NCBI GenBank assembly: GCA_040880005.1
Contig: JBBDJG010000020.1
Location: forward strand, 1 to 21,694
From: JBBDJG01 sp040880005
GTDB taxonomy: Bacteria > Actinomycetota > Thermoleophilia > Solirubrobacterales > JBBDJG01
Length of the DNA: 21,694 nt
Direction: 5' to 3'
Made by a program: the position numbers and the translations under genes. Shown here in pieces: positions 1 to 6,190 of this stretch. How positions within the stretch are numbered: the stretch's first letter is position 1; each line of letters begins with the position of its first letter. The notes under the pieces are model-generated. The model made no database searches. It was not told the origin of the DNA and was given only the letters and a program-made list of their open reading frames with translations.

Positions 1-56
1 TCGCGATCTACTGCAATCCGCCAAATAGCGGACTTGCCTTGACATAGGAGCAACCC

Positions 57-725
57 GTGCCGATCCTTGCCGATCAAGTCGCCGCCTATCTCGAAGAGCT
101 TCGGCCGCAGCGCGATCCGCTGATGTGCGAGATGGAGGAGCTGGCCGCCAAGCACGGCATCCCGATCGTGCACTGGGAGACGGGACGGCTGCTGGCGGTG
201 CTCGCTCGCTCGCTTGGCGAGGGAGCACACGTGCTCGAGGTCGGCACGGCGATCGGATACTCGACGCTGCACATGGCGCGCGCGCTCGATAAGGGTGGGC
301 GCGTCGTCACGATCGAGCGCGACGCGGTGCGCGTCGAGCAGGCGCGCGGATACTTGGAACGCGCCGGCGTAGCCGATCACGTCGAGGTCATCGAGGGCGA
401 CGCCCTCGATGTGATCATCGGGCTGCAGGGGCCGTTCGACCTGCTGTTCCTCGACGCGACAAAGGGCGAGTACGCACGCTACCTGGAGCTGGCCGAGTCG
501 AAGGCCTCCGAGCATGCGTTGCTGGCGATCGACAACGTGCTGATGTCGGGCGCGGTCGCGTTCGACGACGATGCCGACGTTCCGGACGAGTTCGGCGGCT
601 GGTGGGCCGCCGACCAGCGCCGCGCGGTGCGTGCGCTCAACTCCGGGCTGATCGGCTCCGAGCGCTGGCTGTCGGTCGTGCTTGCGGTGGGCGACGGTGT
701 GCTGCTCGGCGCGCGGAAGCCGTGA
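57..725 (+). CDS. SAM-dependent O-methyltransferase, caffeoyl-CoA OMT class
   Basis: A 222-residue class I methyltransferase that transfers a methyl group from S-adenosylmethionine to a hydroxyl of an unknown, probably catechol-like, acceptor in the cytoplasm. Seen: the SAM-binding glycine motif EVGTAIGYST (61-70), an acidic residue after the next strand (VVTIERD, 83-89), and the divalent-metal residues typical of the cation-dependent family in FLDATK (Asp133) and AIDN (Asp159-Asn160). Length is normal for bacterial members. The GTG start is supported by AGGAG at 46-50, six bases upstream. The stop overlaps the exporter start (GTGA, four bases), so the two are almost certainly cotranscribed; this hints that the methylated product, or a related compound, is exported. 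The substrate cannot be read from the sequence. Confidence 0.9.
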   Translation: MPILADQVAAYLEELRPQRDPLMCEMEELAAKHGIPIVHWETGRLLAVLARSLGEGAHVLEVGTAIGYSTLHMARALDKGGRVVTIERDAVRVEQARGYLERAGVADHVEVIEGDALDVIIGLQGPFDLLFLDATKGEYARYLELAESKASEHALLAIDNVLMSGAVAFDDDADVPDEFGGWWAADQRRAVRALNSGLIGSERWLSVVLAVGDGVLLGARKP

Positions 726-2329
726 TCGACGAGCACAACCGCCACTGGTGGATTCTCGCCGGCACCTGCGTGGGCCTGTTCCTGCTGATGCTCGACTCGA
801 CGATCGTGACGCTCGCGCTTCCCTCGATCCAGAAGGACCTCGACTCGGCCGACCAGCAACTGCAGTGGATGTTGAACGCCTACCTGCTCGCGCTGGCGGT
901 GCTGGTCGTAACGGCCGGGCGGCTCGGCGACATGTTCGGCCGCCGCACGATCTTCCTCGCCGGCATGGCCCTGTTCGGGCTCGGTTCGGTGGTGTCGGCG
1001 ACGGCGCCCTCGAGCGACGCACTGATCGCCGGGCGCGTGCTTCAAGGAGTGGGTGCCGCTTCGATAATCGTCCTGTCCCTCGCCCTCACCAGCAACGCGT
1101 TCCCGCCGGCACAGCGCGCCCGCGCGCTCGGAATCTGGTCGGGCATATCGGCGCTGGCGCTCGCGATCGGGCCACTGGTCGGCGGCCTGTTGATCGACTC
1201 GATCGGCTGGCGCTTCATCTTCTGGATCAACCTGCCGCTGGTCCTGCTCGGAATGCTGATAACGCGAGCGGCCGCGCCCGACGACCGCGACCCCACCGGT
1301 GGAACGCGTATCGACTGGCCCGGCCTGGCGACGTTCAGCGTCGGTGTGACCGCGCTAATCCTCCCACTCGTGCAGGGCCGCCAGTGGGGCTGGGACTCGC
1401 CCACCACGATCGGCCTGCTGGTTGCGTCCGTTGCGCTGCTCGCAGCTTTCTGGGTGATCGAACACCGCGTCGAGAACCCAATCGTCGAGTTCCCGCTGTT
1501 TCGCAGCGGCCCGTACTTCGGCGCCTGCGCATCGGCCTTCACGCTGCTGACCTGCTACTGGGTCGTGATGTTCACGCAGCCGCAGTACCTGCAAAACGTG
1601 CTCGGCTACTCGCCGGTCGAGACCGGCCTGCTGATTCTGCCGCTAACCGCGCCGATGATCGTGATATCGCCGCTCGCCGGGGGCCTGATGCGACGCGTCG
1701 GGGCGCGTGCGCTGATGACGTTCGGGATGGCATTGACGCTGGGTTCGATGTTGCTCTTCACACGTATCGACGCTCACTCCGCTTACGCAGCGCTGCTGCC
1801 GGCCTTCCTGCTGTTCGGGATCGCGCTCGGCTTCGTGTACGCGCCGATGTCAACCGCCGCGATGACCGCGCTATCGCCGCAGAAGGCGGGCATCGCCGCT
1901 GGGGTGTTGGCGATGGACCGCATGACTGCGGGAGCGGTCGGGCTGGCTGCATACGGCGCGCTGTTTGCCGGTCTTCAAAACAGGCGGATGGACGAGCTGC
2001 TGAGCGCCCCGCCCGAGATCGAGGTGGCACACGACCGTGGTGAGCTGGATGGATTGCTAGCAGGGTCCGAGCAGGCTCGACGGATGCTCGGCGAGCTGCC
2101 GGCTTCGGTCGCAGCGGAGATCGAGCAGGTCGTGCGCGAGGTCTTCAGCTACGCGATGGCCCGCGCGAGCTGGCTGCTGGTCGCCGTCGCGGCGCTCGGA
2201 TTGGCGCTCACCTGGGCGTTCGTGCGCGACGACGCATCGACGCAGCGCGAGCCCGAACGCGTCGATCCCGATCCCGCCGGCGCGGCGGTCCCACACCACC
2301 ACTGGCACCGCTGGAGACTCCATCTCTAG
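722..2329 (+). CDS. MFS drug/metabolite exporter, DHA2 (EmrB/QacA) family, 14 TM
   Basis: A 535-residue proton-coupled antiporter of the 14-helix DHA2 family in the inner membrane. Seen: a first helix with the family signature LDSTIVTLALPSI, motif A GRLGDMFGRRTIF between helices 2 and 3, the antiporter motif C region around IGPLVGGLL, two extra central helices, and a soluble segment before the last helix. The C-terminus is His/Trp-rich (PHHHWHRW). An earlier ATG at 602 is in frame but lies inside the methyltransferase and gives a non-membrane leader. GTG 722 overlaps the upstream stop by four bases and puts the first helix at the usual distance, so I chose it. Family members export antibiotics, dyes or secondary metabolites; the substrate here is unknown. 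A hairpin spans its stop codon. Confidence 0.9.
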   Translation: MIDEHNRHWWILAGTCVGLFLLMLDSTIVTLALPSIQKDLDSADQQLQWMLNAYLLALAVLVVTAGRLGDMFGRRTIFLAGMALFGLGSVVSATAPSSDALIAGRVLQGVGAASIIVLSLALTSNAFPPAQRARALGIWSGISALALAIGPLVGGLLIDSIGWRFIFWINLPLVLLGMLITRAAAPDDRDPTGGTRIDWPGLATFSVGVTALILPLVQGRQWGWDSPTTIGLLVASVALLAAFWVIEHRVENPIVEFPLFRSGPYFGACASAFTLLTCYWVVMFTQPQYLQNVLGYSPVETGLLILPLTAPMIVISPLAGGLMRRVGARALMTFGMALTLGSMLLFTRIDAHSAYAALLPAFLLFGIALGFVYAPMSTAAMTALSPQKAGIAAGVLAMDRMTAGAVGLAAYGALFAGLQNRRMDELLSAPPEIEVAHDRGELDGLLAGSEQARRMLGELPASVAAEIEQVVREVFSYAMARASWLLVAVAALGLALTWAFVRDDASTQREPERVDPDPAGAAVPHHHWHRWRLHL

Positions 2330-2351
2330 TCCGACGCGGACGAATCTCCAG
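2311..2351 (+). terminator. Two-tier hairpin across the exporter stop codon
   Basis: Outer arms CTGGAGA (2311-2317) and TCTCCAG (2345-2351) are perfectly complementary. An inner stem GTCCG (2329-2333) / CGGAC (2337-2341) closes on the loop ACG. No T-run follows, so this is a candidate intrinsic terminator of the U-less kind often proposed in actinobacteria, or an RNA-protecting structure. It separates the exporter operon from the protease gene. Confidence 0.5.
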
Positions 2352-2396
2352 TGCAAGACCGCGGCTGGAATGTCGAACTACGATAGTGGAGCAGTC

Positions 2397-3530
2397 ATGA
2401 AGGGATTTCTCTTACGCCGAGCCGTCCGGACGACGGCTAGCGCGACGGTTGTTGTGATCGCGCTCGCATGCTGGGCGGGCGCGCCGGCTACGGCGAGCGA
2501 TTCCTCGAAGGTCGGTGTGCGCATTGTCGGCGGAGACACGACGACCGCCTCCGAGTGGCCGTGGACGGTGGCGATCGTGCGGCACCAAAACCAGGGCGGC
2601 ACCGACCTCAGCCGGCTGCGCTGCGGAGGCTCGCTGCTTGCGGCCACGGTCGTCTTGACCGCGGCGCACTGCCTCGACGGGCAAACGGCGGCGACACTTC
2701 AGGCGGTGACTGGTCGCACGACCTTGACCAGCAGCGAGGGCCAGCGCCACGACCTGACCCAGGCGACGGTCGATCCCGACTACGCCGGCAGCCCGCCGGT
2801 GCACGACGTCGCGATCCTCGACCTCGCAACGCCCTCAACGCAACCGCAGATCGCGATAGTCGGACCGGGCGACAACGCACTGTGGGCTACCGACACGATC
2901 GCCTGGGTGCTTGGCTGGGGTCTCACAAGTCAGGGCGGATTGAAGTCCGACACGCTGCGCGAGGTGGACGTGCCGATCATCTCCGACGCAACCTGCACGA
3001 GCGACTACGGCAGCGGCTTCGACCCGTTCACGATGGTCTGTGCCGGCTACCAGGACACCGGTGGCAAGGACTCCTGCAACGGCGACAGCGGCGGGCCACT
3101 GGTGGTCAGCAACGGCGGCGGCTGGCTGCTTGCCGGCGTCGTTAGCTGGGGGTTCGGTTGCGCGCAGGCGGACTTCCCAGGCGTTTACGCACGCGTCGGC
3201 GAGTACGCCGAAGGCAGCGTCGGCCAGTGGATCGCGGGGCAACTGGCCGCGCGCGCGGGCTCCGGGACTGCGCCGCCGCCCGCGATCCCGCCGACGTCGC
3301 CGCCGGCAGAGGGCACTCCCAAGACCGGTCCCCGGTCAGCAGCCTGCAAGCGCGCGAAGCGTCGGCGTACGAAGAGGCGACGTGCGCTTCGCTCGGCCCG
3401 CAGTGCGCTGCGCGCGGCCGAGTCGAACCGCGCGAAGACGCTGGCCGCGAAGCGATTGCTCGCCGCGAAGCACGGCCTGCGCAGCGCCAGGCAACAGGTG
3501 GGCAGCCGTTGCGCGGCGACGAGATCGTAG
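2397..3530 (+). CDS. Secreted trypsin-like serine protease (S1) with basic C-terminal tail
   Basis: A 377-residue secreted endopeptidase of the chymotrypsin fold. Seen (numbering from this start): signal peptide to about residue 33 (basic KGFLLRR start, hydrophobic core, AxA sites); activation site R42-IVGG; catalytic His91 (TAAHC), Asp137 (HDVAIL) and Ser231 (GDSGGP). Asp225, six residues before the serine, predicts cleavage after Arg/Lys. Six domain cysteines are placed to form the usual S1 disulfides. After the domain comes a Pro-rich linker (~291-307), then a ~60-residue Arg/Lys/Ala-rich, probably helical tail bounded by Cys317 and Cys372. ATG 2397 is preferred over the in-frame ATG 2370 because GGAG (2388-2391) sits five bases upstream and it starts directly with the signal peptide. 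The tail is unusual for a trypsin, since it is full of sites the enzyme itself should cut. Confidence 0.9.
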   Translation: MKGFLLRRAVRTTASATVVVIALACWAGAPATASDSSKVGVRIVGGDTTTASEWPWTVAIVRHQNQGGTDLSRLRCGGSLLAATVVLTAAHCLDGQTAATLQAVTGRTTLTSSEGQRHDLTQATVDPDYAGSPPVHDVAILDLATPSTQPQIAIVGPGDNALWATDTIAWVLGWGLTSQGGLKSDTLREVDVPIISDATCTSDYGSGFDPFTMVCAGYQDTGGKDSCNGDSGGPLVVSNGGGWLLAGVVSWGFGCAQADFPGVYARVGEYAEGSVGQWIAGQLAARAGSGTAPPPAIPPTSPPAEGTPKTGPRSAACKRAKRRRTKRRRALRSARSALRAAESNRAKTLAAKRLLAAKHGLRSARQQVGSRCAATRS

Positions 3531-3566
3531 CGGCCGCGAGCCAGCGTACCCGACTCGCCGAGCCCA

Positions 3567-3572
3567 TAGACT
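3567..3572 (+). promoter_or_regulatory. -10-like TAGACT, leaderless arrangement
   Basis: TAGACT fits the actinobacterial -10 pattern TANNNT and ends eight bases before ATG 3581, with no Shine-Dalgarno sequence between. Transcription would start at or next to the start codon. No clear -35 is seen. Confidence 0.4.
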
Positions 3573-3580
3573 GATCGCGA

Positions 3581-4129
3581 ATGCAGCAGTCGGAAGACCC
3601 CACCCGCCGCATCGACTCGGACCCCACGCGCGTGATGCCGCCACCGGGCGGTTCCCCGCCTCCCGGCGGTCAGCCGCCGGCCCCGCCAAGCGACGACGGT
3701 GGCAGCTCGAAGACCGTGCTGATCGTGATCGGCGCCTTGGTCGCCGCGCTGGCGGGGCTCGCGATCGGCGCGCTCGTCGTGGCCGGTGGCGACGACAAGA
3801 CCAAGACGGTCACCAGCACCGGCACGACCACGCTCACGACCACGACCGCCACCACGGACACGACCACCACCGAGCCGACCATCTCACAGCAGTCCGCCAA
3901 GAGCTCCGCCGCGAGCGCGGCCAGCGACACGGCGAACGAGGCCGGCATCTCGATCCCGCCGAGCGATTTCGACGTGCGCTGCACGGCCGAGGGCGGTGGC
4001 GGCCAGGCATCGACGTGGAACTGCCAGGCCACCAGCAGCAGCGGCCAGTGCTCGGGCCCGCTCACCGTCGTGGCAACTGCGGACGGCTCCGCCGCCGTGC
4101 AGGAGAACCAGGTCGCCTGCGGGGAGTAG
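3581..4129 (+). CDS. Single-pass membrane protein, Pro-rich N-terminus, Thr-rich stalk, four-Cys outer domain
   Basis: I do not recognise a named family. The 182-residue protein has three parts: a cytoplasmic Pro/Gly-rich segment (about 18-40); one transmembrane helix (about 45-68); and a Thr-rich stalk (73-100) leading to a compact region with four cysteines (134, 148, 157, 180) that could form two disulfides outside the cell. The layout resembles actinobacterial proteins with a Pro-rich disordered tail, an anchor and a small DUF4333-like exported domain, but I cannot assign it. The stalk is encoded by ACC/ACG-type repeats (about 3810-3880) that could vary in length. It starts 50 bases after the protease with its own leaderless-type -10, and converges on the minus-strand gene ending at 4139, with nine bases between the stops. 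Confidence 0.75.
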   Translation: MQQSEDPTRRIDSDPTRVMPPPGGSPPPGGQPPAPPSDDGGSSKTVLIVIGALVAALAGLAIGALVVAGGDDKTKTVTSTGTTTLTTTTATTDTTTTEPTISQQSAKSSAASAASDTANEAGISIPPSDFDVRCTAEGGGGQASTWNCQATSSSGQCSGPLTVVATADGSAAVQENQVACGE

Positions 4130-4138
4130 GAACGTCAG

Positions 4139-4324
4139 CTACGCGTGGCGGCGGCGATTCTCCTTCAGCCCCTCGACGAGCTTCGAGTAGTAAACGCGTT
4201 CCGCTTCTTCGTTACGCGGTGGCGGCCAGCTGAACCGCCCCAGCTTGGATAGAGGGACGATTCTGTCGCCAGGCTCGCGCAGGTACCGATATTTGTAACT
4301 GCGTCGAAGTTGTCTATCGGTCAT
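4139..4324 (-). CDS. Unknown small basic protein (61 aa), partner of DUF3467 gene
   Basis: A 61-residue basic protein that I do not recognise; it is rich in Arg, Lys and Tyr and has a central SKLGRFSWPPPR segment. The start ATG 4324 is supported by AAGGAAC just upstream on the minus strand. This start lies 11 bases inside the end of the DUF3467 gene, so translation of the two is probably coupled. A longer in-frame reading from 4441 lies wholly inside the DUF3467 gene and is very Cys/Trp/Arg-rich, so I reject that extension. There are no membrane segments and no zinc motif. Function is unknown; the overlap suggests it acts with its neighbour. Confidence 0.55.
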   Translation of the reverse strand: MTDRQLRRSYKYRYLREPGDRIVPLSKLGRFSWPPPRNEEAERVYYSKLVEGLKENRRRHA

Positions 4325-4592
4325 CGTTCCTTGCCTCTTTTGGGAGCGCTCGATGTGCGTATTCAGCCCACATTGTAGCCAGCTCGTCGCGCATCTCATC
4401 CACGGCCAACGGCGACATCGCGACGCGCGCGACGACAACACCGGCGTCGGGCGGGTCGGGGCTCGTTTCGAGCCTCACGAAATCGAGCGTGAACTCGTGT
4501 CGTGAGAAGCTGATCTGCACGAAGTTCGCCCAGACTCCCGATTCGAGATTCGGAGGAACCCGAATCGTCGGGTTGTGAGACGCGTCGGTCAT
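4314..4592 (-). CDS. DUF3467 domain protein
   Basis: A 92-residue soluble protein matching my memory of DUF3467. A strand-rich core begins ANFVQISFSRHEFTLDF (22-38), followed by GVVVARVAMSP (51-61) and a helical end (MRDELATMWAEYAHR). This YANFV...EF.LDF...ARV.MSP pattern is the family's hallmark. The family is small, widespread in bacteria and archaea, and has no established biochemical role. The start ATG 4592 has no strong Shine-Dalgarno. It is divergent from the crotonase gene across a 115-base gap containing inverted repeats and overlaps the downstream 61-residue gene by 11 bases. Family assignment is by motif memory only. Confidence 0.75.
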   Translation of the reverse strand: MTDASHNPTIRVPPNLESGVWANFVQISFSRHEFTLDFVRLETSPDPPDAGVVVARVAMSPLAVDEMRDELATMWAEYAHRALPKEARNDDR

Positions 4593-4608
4593 CAGGGCAT
4601 CGTGAACC

Positions 4609-4660
4609 CTTGCCGCGCGAGGCTCAAGGCAAGAACGAATCAGTTCATGATTTAGTTCGT
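4609..4660. promoter_or_regulatory. Inverted repeats in divergent gap before crotonase gene
   Basis: The 115-base gap between the divergent DUF3467 and crotonase genes holds CTTGCC (4609-4614) / GGCAAG (4628-4633), and, partly overlapping each other, ACGAA (4635-4639) / TTCGT (4656-4660) and AATCA (4638-4642) / TGATT (4648-4652). It is more AT-rich than its surroundings. It could be an operator for a TetR- or GntR-type regulator of acyl-CoA genes; no such regulator gene is in the window. Confidence 0.3.
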
Positions 4661-4707
4661 GACTTCATTCACCCGAGGCCGAGGGTGTTCGCTAAAGGAG
4701 CCAACTC

Positions 4708-5556
4708 ATGCCCGACGACGACTCGGCGCATCCCGTCCTATACGACGCCACCGACGGCGTCGCGACGCTCACTCTCAATCGACCGCAGCGCCTCAACGCG
4801 ATCGTCCCGGCGCTGATCGGCGCGTTCGACGAGGCGCTCGCGAAGGCGCAGGATGACTCCGACGTGCGCGTCGTGCGCTTGAAGGGAGCGGGCCGAGCGT
4901 TCTGCGCCGGCTACGACATCGACTGGGGCGCCGAGTTGATGGATGCCGAGGAGGGCGATCGTCCCTGGGATCCGATCGCCGACTACCAACACATGTCGCG
5001 CTACGTCAACTCCTACATGTCGCTGTGGCGCTCGCCGAAGCCGGTGATCGCGCAAGTGCACGGCTTCTGCGTCGGCGGCGGCACCGACTTCGCGCTCTGC
5101 TCAGACTTGATCGTGTGTGCCGACGACTGCCGCATCGGCTACCCGCCTGCGCGCGTATGGGGCTCGCCGACGACCGCGATGTGGATCTACCGGTTGGGCC
5201 TGGAACGGGCCAAGCGGCTGCTGCTGACCGGTGACGCGCTCGACGGAAAGCGCGCCGCCGAGTGGGGCCTGGCGTGCGAGTCGATCGCGGCCGACCGGCT
5301 CGACGAGCACGCGCTGGCGCTGGCCCAACGGGTCGCCATGCTCCCCGCCAACCAACTCCAGATGATGAAGCTGCTCGTCAACCAGGCCTACGAGCAGATG
5401 GGGCTTTCGGTCACCCAGCTAATCGGCACCCTGCTGGACGGCTCCGCGCGCCACACGCCCGAAGGCGTCGAGTTCACGCGCAACGCGCTCGACGACGTCG
5501 GCCGCGCGGTGTCCGAGCGCGATGCGCCGTTTGGCGACTACGGACAGGAGAGCTAG
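4708..5556 (+). CDS. Crotonase (enoyl-CoA hydratase/isomerase) family protein, atypical active site
   Basis: A 282-residue crotonase-fold, CoA-ester-processing enzyme. AAAGGAG (4694-4700) lies seven bases before the ATG. Seen: the two oxyanion-hole segments FCAGYD (65-70) and FCVGGGTD (120-127), and the LTGDALDGKRAAEWGLA helix common to the family (173-189). The position equivalent to the first catalytic glutamate of rat mitochondrial hydratase (Glu144, after GGG-x) is Asp127. The region of the second (Glu164) reads YPPARVWG with no glutamate. It is therefore unlikely to be an ordinary beta-oxidation hydratase; isomerase, hydrolase or another crotonase chemistry is possible. It is followed one base later by the MBL-fold gene with its own Shine-Dalgarno, so the two form an operon, presumably acting on the same acyl-CoA or aromatic acid route. 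Confidence 0.88.
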   Translation: MPDDDSAHPVLYDATDGVATLTLNRPQRLNAIVPALIGAFDEALAKAQDDSDVRVVRLKGAGRAFCAGYDIDWGAELMDAEEGDRPWDPIADYQHMSRYVNSYMSLWRSPKPVIAQVHGFCVGGGTDFALCSDLIVCADDCRIGYPPARVWGSPTTAMWIYRLGLERAKRLLLTGDALDGKRAAEWGLACESIAADRLDEHALALAQRVAMLPANQLQMMKLLVNQAYEQMGLSVTQLIGTLLDGSARHTPEGVEFTRNALDDVGRAVSERDAPFGDYGQES

Positions 5557-5557
5557 C

Positions 5558-6190
5558 GTGCAGCCGATCCGAGAGATCGTCCCGGGCATCTTCTTCTTCA
5601 CACAGATGCACGAGCAGATCAACTTCGAGATCAGCTCCTACTACCTGTACGGGGAGCGCGTGCTGATCGACCCGATGACGCCACCCGAGGGCATCGCGTG
5701 GTTCGACGAGCAGGAGAAGGGCCCGCCGACGGACATCCTGCTGTCCTGCCGCCACCACTACCGCCACTCGGCCGAGTACGTCGCGCGCTATCGCACCAAG
5801 GTGCACTGCGTGAGCGTCGGCATGCACGAGTTCGAGGGCCGCGACCTGCCGGCGCCGATCGAGTCATTTGAGTTCGGCAACGAGCTGCCGGGCGGCGCGA
5901 TCGCGAAAGAGGTCGATGCGATCTCACCCGACGAGACAGCGTTCCACCTCCCGAAGCACAAGGCGCTGCTGTGCGCGGACGGCGTGATCAACTTCGGGCC
6001 GGACGCCCCACTTGGCTTCGTTCCCGACCAGTACATGGACGACCCGCCCGGCACCAAGCGCAAACTGATCGAGTCCTACCGCGGGCTGCTCGACCTCGAC
6101 TTCGAGCACCTGCTGCTGGCACACGGAGCGCCGGTGATCGGCGACGGCAAGCGCAGGCTCGAGCAGTTCGTCGAAGCAGGGTCCGGTTAG
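5558..6190 (+). CDS. Metallo-beta-lactamase-fold protein with degenerate metal motif
   Basis: A 210-residue protein with MBL-fold layout: an N-terminal strand region ending in LIDP (37-40), a central histidine cluster, LLCADGVIN with Asp141, and LLLAHGAPV with His189. These match the order of the metal-ligand strands in hydrolases of the family. However, the HxHxDH signature is replaced by RHHYRH (65-70), so the first histidine and the aspartate are both arginine. Either only one metal site remains or catalysis differs. GTG 5558 is preferred over ATG 5522 because AGGAG (5546-5550) is seven bases upstream and it avoids overlap with the crotonase gene. It is cotranscribed with the crotonase. 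Its stop codon overlaps the convergent glyQS stop (TTAG), leaving no room for a terminator. Confidence 0.72.
   Translation: MQPIREIVPGIFFFTQMHEQINFEISSYYLYGERVLIDPMTPPEGIAWFDEQEKGPPTDILLSCRHHYRHSAEYVARYRTKVHCVSVGMHEFEGRDLPAPIESFEFGNELPGGAIAKEVDAISPDETAFHLPKHKALLCADGVINFGPDAPLGFVPDQYMDDPPGTKRKLIESYRGLLDLDFEHLLLAHGAPVIGDGKRRLEQFVEAGSG

Noticed and set aside
1..56. TCCGC-N6-GCGGA hairpin (17-32) as a terminator of an upstream gene
   Set aside because: Only 5 bp and close to the Shine-Dalgarno of the first gene; the upstream gene is outside the window, so it cannot be judged.
682..2043. 453-codon plus frame inside the exporter gene
   Set aside because: Arg/Ala-rich composition with no domain; it is the +1 shadow of the membrane transporter, as expected at high GC.
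3040..4233. 397-codon plus frame across the protease tail and the membrane protein
   Set aside because: It spans two well-supported genes in another frame and reads as Arg/Pro/His-rich shadow.
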